A stretch of 64,000 bases of DNA from Auanema rhodensis (lineage: Eukaryota; Nematoda; Chromadorea; Rhabditida; Rhabditidae), in the NCBI GenBank assembly GCA_964057225.1, contig OZ059896.1, positions 13,004,501 to 13,068,500 of the forward strand, in the 5' to 3' direction. A program made the translations under genes and the position numbers. Below are positions 48,701 to 61,725 of this stretch, piece by piece (positions within the stretch are counted from its first letter, which is position 1; each line of letters opens with the position of its first letter). Below the pieces are notes generated by a model that worked only from the letters and a program-made list of their open reading frames with translations, was not told where the DNA came from and did not search any database.

Positions 48701-51700
48701 AGTTACATACCATGTGCACATCACGTGTACAATTAATTAGCATAAATTAAAGTTCACGTTAATTTCAAAGTCATGGTTACCATGCACCAATATCGATAAA
48801 AATTTGTTCTTAGATTAATATAGACATGGGTAATCTGATTTTGAAAACCGCATTTCTTTATCTTTCACGGGAAGCGAGTTACATACCATGTGCACATCAC
48901 GTGTACAATTAATTAGCATAAATTAAAGTTCACGTAAAGTTCAAAGTCATGGTTACCATGTATCAATGAAATTTGTTATTAGACTAATATAGACATGAGG
49001 AATCTAATTTTGAAAATCGCATCTCTTTATCTTTAACGGGAAGCGAGTTACATACCATGTGCACATCACGTGTACAATTAATTAGCATAAATTAAAGTTC
49101 ACGTTAATTTCAAAGTCATGGTTACCATGCACCAATATCAATAAAATTTTGTTCTTAGACTAATATGGACATGGGTAATCTAATTTTGAAAACCGTATTT
49201 CTTTATCTTTCACGGGAAGCGAGTTACATACCATGTGCACATCACGTGTACAATTAATTAGCATAAATTAAAGTTCACGTAAATTTCAAAGTCATGGTTA
49301 CCATGCACCAATATCAATAAAACTTTGTTCTCAGACTAATATGGACATGGGTAATCTAATTTTGAGAACTGCATCTATTTATCTTTCACGTGAAGCGAGT
49401 TACATACCAAGTGCACATCACGTGTACATTTAATTAGCTTAATTAAAGTTCACGTAAAGTTCAAAGTCTTGGTTACCATGCACCAATATCAATAAAAATT
49501 TGTTCTTAGACTAATATGGACATGGGGAATCTAATTTTGAAAACCGCATCTCTTTATCTTTCACGTGAAGCGAGTTACATACCAAGTGCACATCACGTGT
49601 ACATTTAATTAGATTAATTAAAGTTCACGTAAAGTTCAAAGTCTTGGTTACCATGCACCAATATGAATAAAAATTTGTTATTAGACTAAAATGGACATGA
49701 GGAATCTAATTGTGAGAACCGCATCTCTTTTATCTTTAACGGGAAGCGAGTTACATACCATGTGCACATCACGTGTACAATTAATTAGCTGAATTAAAGT
49801 TCACGTAAAGTTCAAAGTCTTGGTTACCATGCACCAATATGAATAAAAATTTGTTATTAGACTAAAATGGACATGAGGAATCTAATTGTGAGAACCGCAT
49901 CTGTTTTATCTTTAACGGGAAGCGAGTTACATACCATGTGCACATCACGTGTACAATTAATTAGCATAAATTAAAGTTCACGTAAAGTTCAAAGTCATGG
50001 TTACCATGCACCAATATCAATAAAAATTCGTTCTTAGACTAATATGGACATGGGTAATCTATTTTTGAAAACCGCATCTCTTTATCTTTAACGGGAAGCG
50101 AGTTACATACCATGTGCACATCACGTGTACAATTAATTCGCATAAATTAAAGTTCACGTAAATTTCAAAGTCATGGTTACCATGCACCAATATGAATAAA
50201 AATTTGTTATTAGACTAAAATGGACATGAGGAATCTAATTTTGAGAACCGCATTTCTATATCTTTCCCGGGAAGCGAGTTACATACCATGTGCACATTAC
50301 GTGTACATTTAATTAGCATAAATTAAAGTTCACGTAAATTTCAAAGTCATAGTTACCATGAACCAATATCGATTAAAATGTGTTCTCAGACTAATATGGA
50401 CATGGGTAATCTAATTTTGAGAACCGCATCTCTTTATCTTTAACGGGAAGCGAGTTATATATCATGTGCACATCACGTGTACAATTAATTCGCATAAATT
50501 AAAGTTCACGTAAATTTCAAAGTCATGGTTACCATGCACTAATATGAATAAAAATTTGTTATTAGACTAAAATGGACATGAGTAATCTAATTTTGAGAAC
50601 CGCATCTCTTTATCTTTCACGTGAAGCGAGTTACATACCAAGTGCACATCACGTGTACATTTAATTAGCATAAATTAAAGTTCACGTAAAGTTCAAAGTC
50701 TTGGTTACCATGCACCAATATCAATAAAAATTTGTTCTTAGACTAATATGGACATGGGTAATCTAATTTTGAGAACTGCATCTATTTATCTTTCACGGGA
50801 AGCGAGTTACATACCATGTGCACATCACGTGTACAATTAATTAGCATATATTAAAGTTCACGTAAATTTCAAAGTCATGGTTACCATGCACCAATGTGAA
50901 TACAAATTTGTTATTAGACTAAAATGGACATGAGGAATCTAATTTTGAGAACCGCATCTCTTTATCTTTCACGTAAAGCGAGTTACATACCAAGTGCACA
51001 TCACGTGTACAATTAATTAGCATAAATTAAAGTTCACGTAAATTTCAAAGTCATGGTTACCATGCACCAATGTGAATACAAATTTCTTATTAGACTAAAA
51101 TGGACATGAGGAATCTAATTTTGAGAACCGCATTTCTTTATCTTTCACGGGAAGCGAGTTACATACCATGTGCACATTACGTGTACATTCAATTAGCATA
51201 AATTAAAGTTCACGCAAATTTCAAAGTCATGGTTACCATGCACCAATATCAATAAAAATTTCTTATTAGACTAAAATGGACATGAGGAATCTAATTTTGA
51301 GAACCGCATTTCTTAATCTTTCACGTGAAGCGAGTTACATACCAAGTGCACATCACGTGTACATTTAATTAGCATAAATTAAAGTTCACGTAAAGTTCAA
51401 AGTCTTGGTTACCATGCACCAATATCAATAAAAATTTGTTCTCAGACTAATATGGACATGGGTAATCTAATTTTGAGAACCGGTTCTCTTTATCTTTAAC
51501 GGGAAGCGAGTTATATATCATGTGCACATCACGTGTACAATTAATTCGCATAAATTAAAGTTCACGTAAATTTCAAAGTCATGGTTACCATGCACCAATA
51601 TCAATAAAAATTTGTTCTCAGACTAAAATGGACATGAGGAATCTAATTTTGAGAACCGCATCTCCTTATCTTTCACGTGAAGCGAGTTACATACCATGTG

Positions 51701-53468
51701 CACATCACGTGTACAATTAATTAGCATAAATTAAAGTTCACGTAAATTTCAAAGTCATGGTTACCATGCACCAATATCAATAAAACTTTGTTCTCAGACT
51801 AATATGGACATGGGTAATCTAATTTTGAGAACTGCATCTATTTATCTTTCACGGGAAGCGAGTTATATATCATGTGCACATCACGTGTACAATTAATTAG
51901 CTTAATTAAAGTTCACGTAAAGTTCAAAGTCTTGGTTACCATGCACCAATATCAATAAAAATTTGTACTTAGACTAATATGGACATGGGGAATCTAATTT
52001 TGAAAACCGCATCTCTTTATCTTTCACGTGAAGCGAGTTACATACCAAGTGCACATCACGTGTACATTTAATTAGCTTAATTAAAGTTCACGTAAAGTTC
52101 AAAGTCTTGGTTACCATGCACCAATATCAATAAAAATTTGTTCTTAGACTAATATGGACATGGGTAATCTAATTTTGAGAACTGCATCTATTTATCTTTC
52201 ACGGGAAGCGAGTTACATACCATGTGCACATCACGTGTACAATTAATTAGCATATATTAAAGTTCACGTAAATTTCAAAGTCATGGTTACCATGCACCAA
52301 TGTGAATACAAATTTGTTATTAGACTAAAATGGACATGAGGAATCTAATTTTGAGAACCGCATCTCTTTATCTTTCACGTAAAGCGAGTTACATACCAAG
52401 TGCACATCACGTGTACAATTAATTAGCATAAATTAAAGTTCACGTAAATTTCAAAGTCATGGTTACCATGCACCAATGTGAATACAAATTTCTTATTAGA
52501 CTAAAATGGACATGAGGAATCTAATTTTGAGAACCGCATTTCTTTATCTTTCACGGGAAGCGAGTTACATACCATGTGCACATTACGTGTACATTCAATT
52601 AGCATAAATTAAAGTTCACGCAAATTTCAAAGTCATGGTTACCATGCACCAATATCAATAAAAATTTCTTATTAGACTAAAATGGACATGAGGAATCTAA
52701 TTTTGAGAACCGCATTTCTTAATCTTTCACGTGAAGCGAGTTACATACCAAGTGCACATCACGTGAACATTTAATTAGCATAAATTAAAGTTCACGTAAA
52801 GTTCAAAGTCTTGGTTACCATGCACCAATATCAATAAAAATTTGTTCTTAGACTAATATGGACATGGGTAATCTAATTTTGAAAACCGCATCTCTTTATC
52901 TTTAACAGGAAGCGAGTTACATACCATGTGCACATCACGTGTACAATTAATTAGCATAAATTAAAGTTCACGTTAATTTCAAAGTCATGGTTACCATGCA
53001 TCAATATCAATAAAAATTTGTTCTCAGACCAATATGGACATGGGTAATCTAATTTTGAAAACCGCATCTCTTTATCTTTAACGAGAAGCGAGTCACATAC
53101 CATGTGCACATCACGTGTACATTCAATTAGCATAAATTAAAGTTCACGCAAATTTCAAAGTCATGGTTACCATGCACCAATATCAATAAAAATTTCTTAT
53201 TAGACTAAAATGGACATGAGGAATCTAATTTTGAGAACCGCATTTCTTCATCTTTCACGGGAAGCGAGTTAAATACCATGTGCACATTACGTGTACAATT
53301 AATTAGCATAAATTAAAGTTCACGTAAACTTCAAAGTCATGGTTACCATGCACCAATATCAATAAAAATTTGTTCTCAGACTAATATGGACATGGGTAAT
53401 CTAATTTTGAAAACCCCATATCTTTATCTTTCACGGGAAGCGAGTTACATACCATGTGCACATCACGT

Positions 53469-55747
53469 GTACAATTAATTAGCATAAATTAAAGTTCACG
53501 TAAATTTCAAAGTCATGGTTACCATGCACCAATATCAATAAAACTTTGTTCTCAGACTAATATGGACATGGGTAATCTAATTTTGAGAACTGCATCTATT
53601 TATCTTTCACGGGAAGCGAGTTATATATCATGTGCACATCACGTGTACAATTAATTAGCTTAATTAAAGTTCACGTAAAGTTCAAAGTCTTGGTTACCAT
53701 GCACCAATATCAATAAAAATTTGTACTTAGACTAATATGGACATGGGGAATCTAATTTTGAGAACCGCATTTCTTAATCTTTCACGTGAAGCGAGTTACA
53801 TACCAAGTGCACATCACGTGTACATTTAATTAGCATAAATTAAAGTTCACGTAAAGTTCAAAGTCTTGGTTACCATGCACCAATATCAATAAAAATTTGT
53901 TCTTAGACTAATATGGACATGGGTAATCTAATTTTGAAAACCGCATCTCTTTATCTTTCACGGGAAGCGAGTTATATATCATGTGCACATCACGTGTACA
54001 ATTAATTAGCTTAATTAAAGTTCACGTAAACTTCAAAGTCATGGTTACCATGCACCAATATCAATAAAAATTTGTTCTCAGACTAATATGGACATGGGTA
54101 ATCTAATTTTGAAAACCGCATCTCTTTATCTTTAACGAGAAGCGAGTCACATACCATGTGCACATCACGTGTACATTCAATTAGCATAAATTAAAGTTCA
54201 CGCAAATTTCAAAGTCATGGTTACCATGCACCAATATCAATAAAAATTTCTTATTAGACTAAAATGGACATGAGGAATCTAATTTTGAGAACCGCATATC
54301 TTTATCTTTCACGGGAAGCCAGTTACATACCATGTGCACATCACGTGTACAATTAATTAGCATAAATTAAAGTTCACGTAAATTTCAAAGTCATGGTTAC
54401 CATGCACCAATATCAATAAAACTTTGTTCTCAGACTAATATGGACATGGGTAATCTAATTTTGAGAACTGCATCTATTTATCTTTCACGGGAAGCGAGTT
54501 ATATATCATGTGCACATCACGTGTACAATTAATTAGCTTAATTAAAGTTCACGTAAAGTTCAAAGTCTTGGTTACCATGCACCAATATCAATAACAATTT
54601 GTACTTAGACTAATATGGACATGGGGAATCTAATTTTGAAAACCGCATTTCTTAATCTTTCACGTGAAGCGAGTTACATACCAAGTGCACATCACGTGTA
54701 CATTTAATTAGCTTAATTAAAGTTCACGTAAAGTTCAAAGTCTTGGTTACCATGCACCAATAACAATAAAAATTTGTACTTAGACTAATATGGACATGGG
54801 GAATCTAATTTTGAAAACCGCATCTCTTTATCTTTAACGGGAAGCGAGTTATATATCATGTGCACATCACGTGTACAATTAATTAGCTTAATTAAAGTTC
54901 ACGTAAACTTCAAAGTCATGGTTACCATGCACCAATATCAATAAAAATTTGTTCTCAGACTAATATGGACATGGGTAATCTAATTTTGAAAACCGCATCT
55001 CTTTATCTTTAACGAGAAGCGAGTCACATACCATGTGCACATCACGTGTACATTCAATTAGCATAAATTAAAGTTCACGCAAATTTCAAAGTCATGGTTA
55101 CCATGCACCAATATCAATAAAAATTTCTTATTAGACTAAAATGGACATGAGGAATCTAATTTTGAGAACCGCATATCTTTATCTTTCACGGGAAGCGAGT
55201 TACATACCATGTGCACATCACGTGTACAATTAATTAGCATAAATTAAAGTTCACGTAAATTTCAAAGTCATGGTTACCATGCACCAATATCAATAAAACT
55301 TTGTTCTCAGACTAATATGGACATGGGTAATCTAATTTTGAGAACTGCATCTATTTATCTTTCACGGGAAGCGAGTTATATATCATGTGCACATCACGTG
55401 TACAATTAATTAGCTTAATTAAAGTTCACGTAAAGTTCAAAGTCTTGGTTACCATGCACCAATATCAATAACAATTTGTACTTAGACTAATATGGACATG
55501 GGGAATCTAATTTTGAAAACCGCATCTCTTTATCTTTCACGTGAAGCGAGTTACATACCAAGTGCACATCACGTGTACATTTAATTAGCTTAATTAAAGT
55601 TCACGTAAAGTTCAAAGTCTTGGTTACCATGCACCAATAACAATAAAAATTTGTACTTAGACTAATATGGACATGGGGAATCTAATTTTGAAAACCGCAT
55701 CTCTTTATCTTTAACGGGAAGCGAGTTATATATCATGTGCACATCAC
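53469..55747 (+). repeat. 5-monomer HOR of about 877 bp, two full copies and part of a third
   Basis: Units start at 53469, 54347 and 55224, each with a monomer containing GAGAACTGCATCTATTT followed by AGCTTAATT monomers. The third copy leaves the pattern at about 55748, where an AATTCGCATAAATT monomer follows. Confidence 0.8.
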
Positions 55748-56454
55748 GTGTACAATTAATTCGCATAAATTAAAGTTCACGTAAATTTCAAAGTCATGGT
55801 TACCATGCACCAATATGAATACAAATTTGTTATTAGACTAATATGGACATGAGGAATCTAATTGTGAGAACCGCATCTCTTTTATCTTTAACGGGAAGCG
55901 AGTTACATACCATGTGCACATCACGTGTACAATTAATTAGCATAAATTAAAGTTCACGTAAAGTTCAAAGTCATGGTTACCATGCACCAATATCAATAAA
56001 AATTCGTTCTTAGACTAATATGGACATGGGTAATCTATTTTTGAAAACCGCATCTCTTTATCTTTAACGGGAAGCGAGTTACATACCATGTGCACATCAC
56101 GTGTACAATTAATTCGCATAAATTAAAGTTCACGTAATTTTCAAAGTCATGGTTACCATGCACCAATATGAATAAAAATTTGTTATTAGACTAAAATGGA
56201 CATGAGGAATCTAATTTTGAGAACCGCATTTCTATATCTTTCACGGGAAGCGAGTTACATACCATGTGCACATTACGTGTACATTTAATTAGCATAAATT
56301 AAAGTTCACGTAAATTTCAAAGTCATAGTTACCATGAACCAATATCGATTAAAATGTGTTCTCAGACTAATATGGACATGGGTAATCTAATTTTGAGAAC
56401 CGCATCTCTTTATCTTTAACGGGAAGCGAGTTATATATCATGTGCACATCACGT

Positions 56455-59400
56455 GTACAATTAATTCGCATAAATTAAAGTTCACGTAAATTTCAAAGTC
56501 ATGGTTACCATGCACTAATATGAATAAAAATTTGTTATTAGACTAAAATGGACATGAGGAATCTAATTTTGAGAACCGCATCTCTTTATCTTTCACGTGA
56601 AGCGAGTTACATACCAAGTGCACATCACGTGTACATTTAATTAGCATAAATTAAAGTTCACGTAAAGTTCAAAGTCTTGGTTACCATGCACCAATATCAA
56701 TAAAAATTTGTTCTTAGACTAATATGGACATGGGTAATCTAATTTTGAGAACTGCATCTATTTATCTTTCACTTGAAGCGAGTTACATACCATGTGCACA
56801 TCACGTGTACAATTAATTAGCATATATTAAAGTTCACGTAAATTTCAAAGTCATGGTTACAATGCACCAATGTGAATACAAATTTGTTATTAGACTAAAA
56901 TGGACATGAGGAATCTAATTTTGAGAACCGCATCTCTTTATCTTTCACGTAAAGCGAGTTACATACCATGTGCACATCACGTGTACAATTAATTAGCATA
57001 AATTAAAGTTCACGTAAATTTCAAAGTCATGGTTACCATGCACCAATGTGAATACAAATTTCATATTAGACTAAAATGGACATGAGGAATCTAATTTTGA
57101 GAACCGCATTTCTTTATCTTTCACGGGAAGCGAGTTACATACCATGTGCACATTACGTGTACATTCAATTAGCATAAATTAAAGTTCACGCAAATTTCAA
57201 AGTCATGGTTACCATGCACCAATATCAATAAAAATTTCTTATTAGACTAAAATGGACATGAGGAATCTAATTTTGAGAACCGCATTTCTTAATCTTTCAC
57301 GTGAAGCGAGTTACATACCAAGTGCACATCACGTGTACATTTAATTAGCATAAATTAAAGTTCACGTAAAGTTCAAAGTCTTGGTTACCATGCACCAATA
57401 TCAATGAAAATTTGTTCTTAGACTAATATGGACATGGGTAATCTAATTTTGAAAACCGCATCTCTTTATCTTTAACAGGTAGCGAGTTACATACCATGTG
57501 CACATCACGTGTACAATTAGTTAGCATAAATTAAAGTTCACGTTAATTTCAAAGTCATGGTTACCATGCACCAATATCAATAAAAATTTGTTCTCAGACC
57601 AATATGGACATGGGTAATCTAATTTTGAAAACCGCATCTCTTTATCTTTAACGAGAAGCGAGTCACATACCATGTGCACATCACGTGTACATTCAATTAG
57701 CATAAATTAAAGTTCACGCAAATTTCAAAGTCATGGTTACCATGCACCAATATCAATAAAAATTTCTTATTAGACTAAAATGGACATGAGGAATCTAATT
57801 TTGAGAACCGCATTTCTTTATCTTTCACGGGAAGCGAGTTACATACCATGTGCACATTACGTGTACAATTAATTAGCATAAATTAAAGTTCACGTAAACT
57901 TCAAAGTCATGGTTACCATGCACCAATATCAATAAAAATTTGTTCTTAGACTAATATGGACATGAGTAATCTAATTTTGAAAACCGCATTTCTTTATCTT
58001 TAACGGGAAGCGAGTTATATATCATGTGCACATCACGTGTACAATTAATTCGCATAAATTAAAGTTCACGTAAATTTCAAAGTCATGGTTACCATGCACT
58101 AATATGAATAAAAATTTGTTATTAGACTAAAATGGACATGAGGAATCTAATTTTGAGAACCGCATCTCTTTATCTTTCACGTGAAGCGAGTTACATACCA
58201 AGTGCACATCACGTGTACATTCAATTAGCATAAATTAAAGTTCACGTAAAGTTCAAAGTCTTGGTTACCATGCACCAATATCAATAAAAATTTGTTCTTA
58301 GACTAATATGGACATGGGTAATCTAATTTTGAGAACTGCATCTATTTATCTTTCACTTGAAGCGAGTTACATACCATGTGCACATCACGTGTACAATTAA
58401 TTAGCATATATTAAAGTTCACGTAAATTTCAAAGTCATGGTTACCATGCACCAATGTGAATACAAATTTGTTATTAGACTAAAATGGACATGAGGAATCT
58501 AATTTTGAGAACCGCATCTCTTTATCTTTCACGTAAAGCGAGTTACATACCATGTGCACATCACGTGTACAATTAATTAGCATAAATTAAAGTTCACGTA
58601 AATTTCAAAGTCATGGTTACCATGCACCAATGTGAATACAAATTTCATATTAGACTAAAATGGACATGAGGAATCTAATTTTGAGAACCGCATTTCTTTA
58701 TCTTTCACGGGAAGCGAGTTACATACCATGTGCACATTACGTGTACATTCAATTAGCATAAATTAAAGTTCACGCAAATTTCAAAGTCATGGTTACCATG
58801 CACCAATATCAATAAAAATTTCTTATTAGACTAAAATGGACATGAGGAATCTAATTTTGAGAACCGCATTTCTTAATCTTTCACGTGAAGCGAGTTACAT
58901 ACCAAGTGCACATCACGTGTACATTTAATTAGCATAAATTAAAGTTCACGTAAAGTTCAAAGTCTTGGTTACCATGCACCAATATCAATGAAAATTTGTT
59001 CTTAGACTAATATGGACATGGGTAATCTAATTTTGAAAACCGTATCTCTTTATCTTTAACAGGTAGCGAGTTACATACCATGTGCACATCACGTGTACAA
59101 TTAGTTAGCATAAATTAAAGTTCACGTTAATTTCAAAGTCATGGTTACCATGCACCAATATCAATAAAAATTTGTTCTCAGACCAATATGGACATGGGTA
59201 ATCTAATTTTGAAAACCGCATCTCTTTATCTTTAACGAGAAGCGAGTCACATACCATGTGCACATCACGTGTACATTCAATTAGCATAAATTAAAGTTCA
59301 CGCAAATTTCAAAGTCATGGTTACCATGCACCAATATCAATAAAAATTTCTTATTAGACTAAAATGGACATGAGGAATCTAATTTTGAGAACCGCATTTC

Positions 59401-59622
59401 TTTATCTTTCACGGGAAGCGAGTTACATACCATGTGCACATTACGTGTACAATTAATTAGCATAAATTAAAGTTCACGTAAACTTCAAAGTCATGGTTAC
59501 CATGCACCAATATCAATAAAAATTTGTTCTTAGACTAATATGGACATGAGTAATCTAATTTTGAAAACCGCATTTCTTTATCTTTCACGGGAAGCGAGTT
59601 ACATACCATGTGCACATCACGT
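56455..59622 (+). repeat. Tandem duplication of a 9-monomer segment (2 x 1584 bp)
   Basis: 56455-58038 and 58039-59622 carry the same ordered private markers at a constant shift of 1584 bp (9 x 176): TGCACTAATATG, TTTCACTTGAAGCG, AATTTCATATTAG, TTAACAGGTAGCG, GTACAATTAGTTAGC and GACCAATATGG. Few differences are visible. This is a recent unequal exchange. Confidence 0.9.
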
Positions 59623-59798
59623 GTACAATTAATTAGCATAAATTAAAATTCACGTTAATTTCAAAGTCATGGTTACCATGCACCAATATCGATAAAAATT
59701 TGTACTTAGACTAATATGGACATGTTTAATCTAATTTTGAGAACCGCATTTCTTTATTTTTCACGGGAAGCAAGTTACATACCATGTGCACATCACGT

Positions 59799-59969
59799 TT
59801 TATATCATTGTAAAAGGAAATATGCTGAACCTGTTTCTTGTACATATATTTAGTCAATTATTACAAGTATGTTTGTATTGTAAGGTTCTTTTGAATATCT
59901 GCAATTTTCCCTATTTATTAACCTTGTTTTCCGATTATAACCTGTGATTCGAACAATAAACCCGTTCAA
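59799..59969 (+). mobile_element. Short retroelement insert, copy 1 (probable 5'-truncated LINE relative)
   Basis: About 171 bp of non-satellite DNA lies between CACATCACGT and CGTGTACAATT, with ACGT duplicated (59795-59798 and 59970-59973). It shares collinear blocks with the 3' UTR of the LINE at 11176: TATGCTGAAC (59821-59830), TATTGTAAGGTTCTT (59876-59890), and TAACCTGTGATTCGAAC running into AATAAACC (from 59938). It ends CCCGTTCAAA instead of CCAATAAA. It codes for nothing. It is best read as the 3' end of a sister LINE subfamily; a LINE-mobilised SINE is possible, but no tRNA-type promoter is seen at its 5' end. Confidence 0.75.
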
Positions 59970-59973
59970 ACGT

Positions 59974-61551
59974 GTACAATTAATAAGCATAAATTAAAGT
60001 TCACGTAAAGTTCAAAGTCTTGGTTACCATGAACCAATATCGATTAAAATTTGTTATTAGACTAATATGGACATGGGTAATCTAATTTTGAGAACTGCAT
60101 CTATTTATCTTTAACGGGAAGCGAGTTACATACCATGTGCACATCACGTATACAATTAATTAGCATAAATTAAAGTTCACGTAAAGTTCAAAGTCATGGT
60201 TACCATGAACCAATATCGATTAAAATTTGTTATTAGACTAAAATGGACATGAGGAATCTAATTTTGAGAACCGCATCTCTTTATCTTTCACGTAAAGCGA
60301 GTTACATACCAAGTGCACATCACGTGTACAATTAATTAGCATAAATTAAAGTTCACGTAAATTTCAAAGTCATGGTTACCATGCACCAATATCAATAAAA
60401 TTTTGTTCTTAGACTAATATGGACATGGGTAATCTAATTTTGAAAACCGCATTTCTTTATCTTTCACGGGAAGCGAGTTACATACTATGTGCACATCACG
60501 TGTACAATTAATTAGCATAAATTAAAGTTCACGTAAATTTCAAAGTCATGGTTACCATGCACCAATATCAATAAAACTTTGTTCTCAGACTAATATGGAC
60601 ATGAGGAATCTAATTTTGAGAACCGCATCTCTTTATCTTTCACGGGAAGTGAGTCACATACCATGTGCACATCACGTGTACAATTAATTAGCATAAATTA
60701 AAGTTCACGTAAAGTTCAAAGTCATGGTTACCATGCACCAATATCAATAAAACTTTGTTATTAGACTAAAATGGACATGAGGAATCTAATTTTGAGAACC
60801 GCATCTCTTTATCTTTCACGGGAAGCGAGTCACATACCATGTGCACATCACGTGTACAATTAATTAGCATAAATTAAAGTTCACGTAAAGTTCAAAGTCA
60901 TGGTTACCATGCACCAATATTGATAAAAATTTGTTCTTAGATTAATATGGACATGGGTAATCTAATTTTGAAAACCGCATTTCTTTATCTTTCACGGGAA
61001 GCGAGTCACATACCATGTGCACATCACGTGTACAATTGATTAGCATAAATTAAAGTTCACGTAAAGTTCAAAGTCATGGTTACCATGTATCAATAAAAAT
61101 TTGTTATTAGACTAATATAGACATGAGGAATCTAATTTTGAAAATCGCATCTCTTTATCTTTAACGGGAAGCGAGTTACATACCATGTGCACATCACGTG
61201 TACAATTAATTAGCATAAATTAAAGTTCACGTAAAATTCAAAGTCATGGTTACCATGCACCAATATCAATAAAATTTTGTTCTTAGACTAATATGGACAT
61301 GGGTAATCTAATTTTGAAAACCGCATTTCTTTATCTTTCACGGGAAGCGAGTTACATACCAAGTGCACATCACGTGTACAATTAATTAGCATAAATTAAA
61401 GTTCACGTAAATTTCAAAGTCATGGTTACCATGCACCAATATCAATAAAATTTTGTTCTTAGACTAATATGGACATGGGTAATCTAATTTTGAAAACCGC
61501 ATTTCTTTATCTTTCACGGGAAGCGAGTTACATACCATGTGCACATCACGT
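59974..61551 (+). repeat. Satellite between the two short inserts
   Basis: Nine monomers in register, of mixed subtypes: ACCAATATCGATTAAAATTTG, GTAAAGCGAG, CTTTGTTCTCAGAC and one 170-bp TATCAATA type. The first monomer has AATTAATAAGC. The segment ends in CACATCACGT (61548-61551 ACGT), where the second insert begins. Confidence 0.95.
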
Positions 61552-61721
61552 TTTATTTCATTGTAAAAGGAAATATGCTGAACCTGTTTCTTGTACATAT
61601 ATTTAGTCAATTATTACAAGTATGTTTGTATTGTAAGGTTCTTTTGAATATCTGCAATTTTCCCGATTTATAACCTTGTTTTCCGATTATAACCTGTGAT
61701 TCGAACAATAAACCCGTTCAA
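61552..61721 (+). mobile_element. Short retroelement insert, copy 2
   Basis: It is nearly identical to the insert at 59799 (differences: TTTATTTCATTG against TTTATATCATTG, and CCCGATTTATAACC against CCCTATTTATTAACC, 1 bp shorter). The site is the same, with ACGT at 61548-61551 and 61722-61725. The satellite monomer after it matches the monomer after copy 1 closely, including the unusual ACCAATATCGATTAAAATTTG and AACTGCATCTATTT, so this copy probably arose by duplication of a segment already containing the insert (shift about 1752 bp) rather than by a new transposition. Confidence 0.75.
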
Positions 61722-61725
61722 ACGT

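Larger units (their letters stand above)
45749..59798 (+). repeat. Diverged satellite mosaic
   Basis: Monomers here carry markers that are rare or absent further left: TTAGCTTAATTAAAG (1-bp deletion), AATTCGCATAAATT, CACGTGAAGCGAG, CAAGTGCACATC, GTACATTCAATT, CACCAATGTGAATAC, TTATATATCATG and TTCACGCAAATT. Subtypes typical of the 20-45 kb blocks return at about 46.2-47.2 kb and 48.2-49.3 kb (two similar segments, shift about 1929 bp). Other local shifts are 1406 bp (50831 to 52237), 877-878 bp (53469, 54347, 55224), 5976 bp (50361 to 56337) and 4570 bp (52951 to 57521). Short 60-codon minus-strand open frames at 52951, 57521 and 59105 are repeats of the same satellite sequence and are not genes. 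Confidence 0.95.

Noticed and set aside
59948-59965. tRNA-like B box (GATTCGAAC) in the short insert, suggesting a SINE
   Set aside because: It lies at the extreme 3' end, has no A box at a proper distance upstream, and the same segment is homologous to the LINE 3' UTR, which is not Pol III transcribed.
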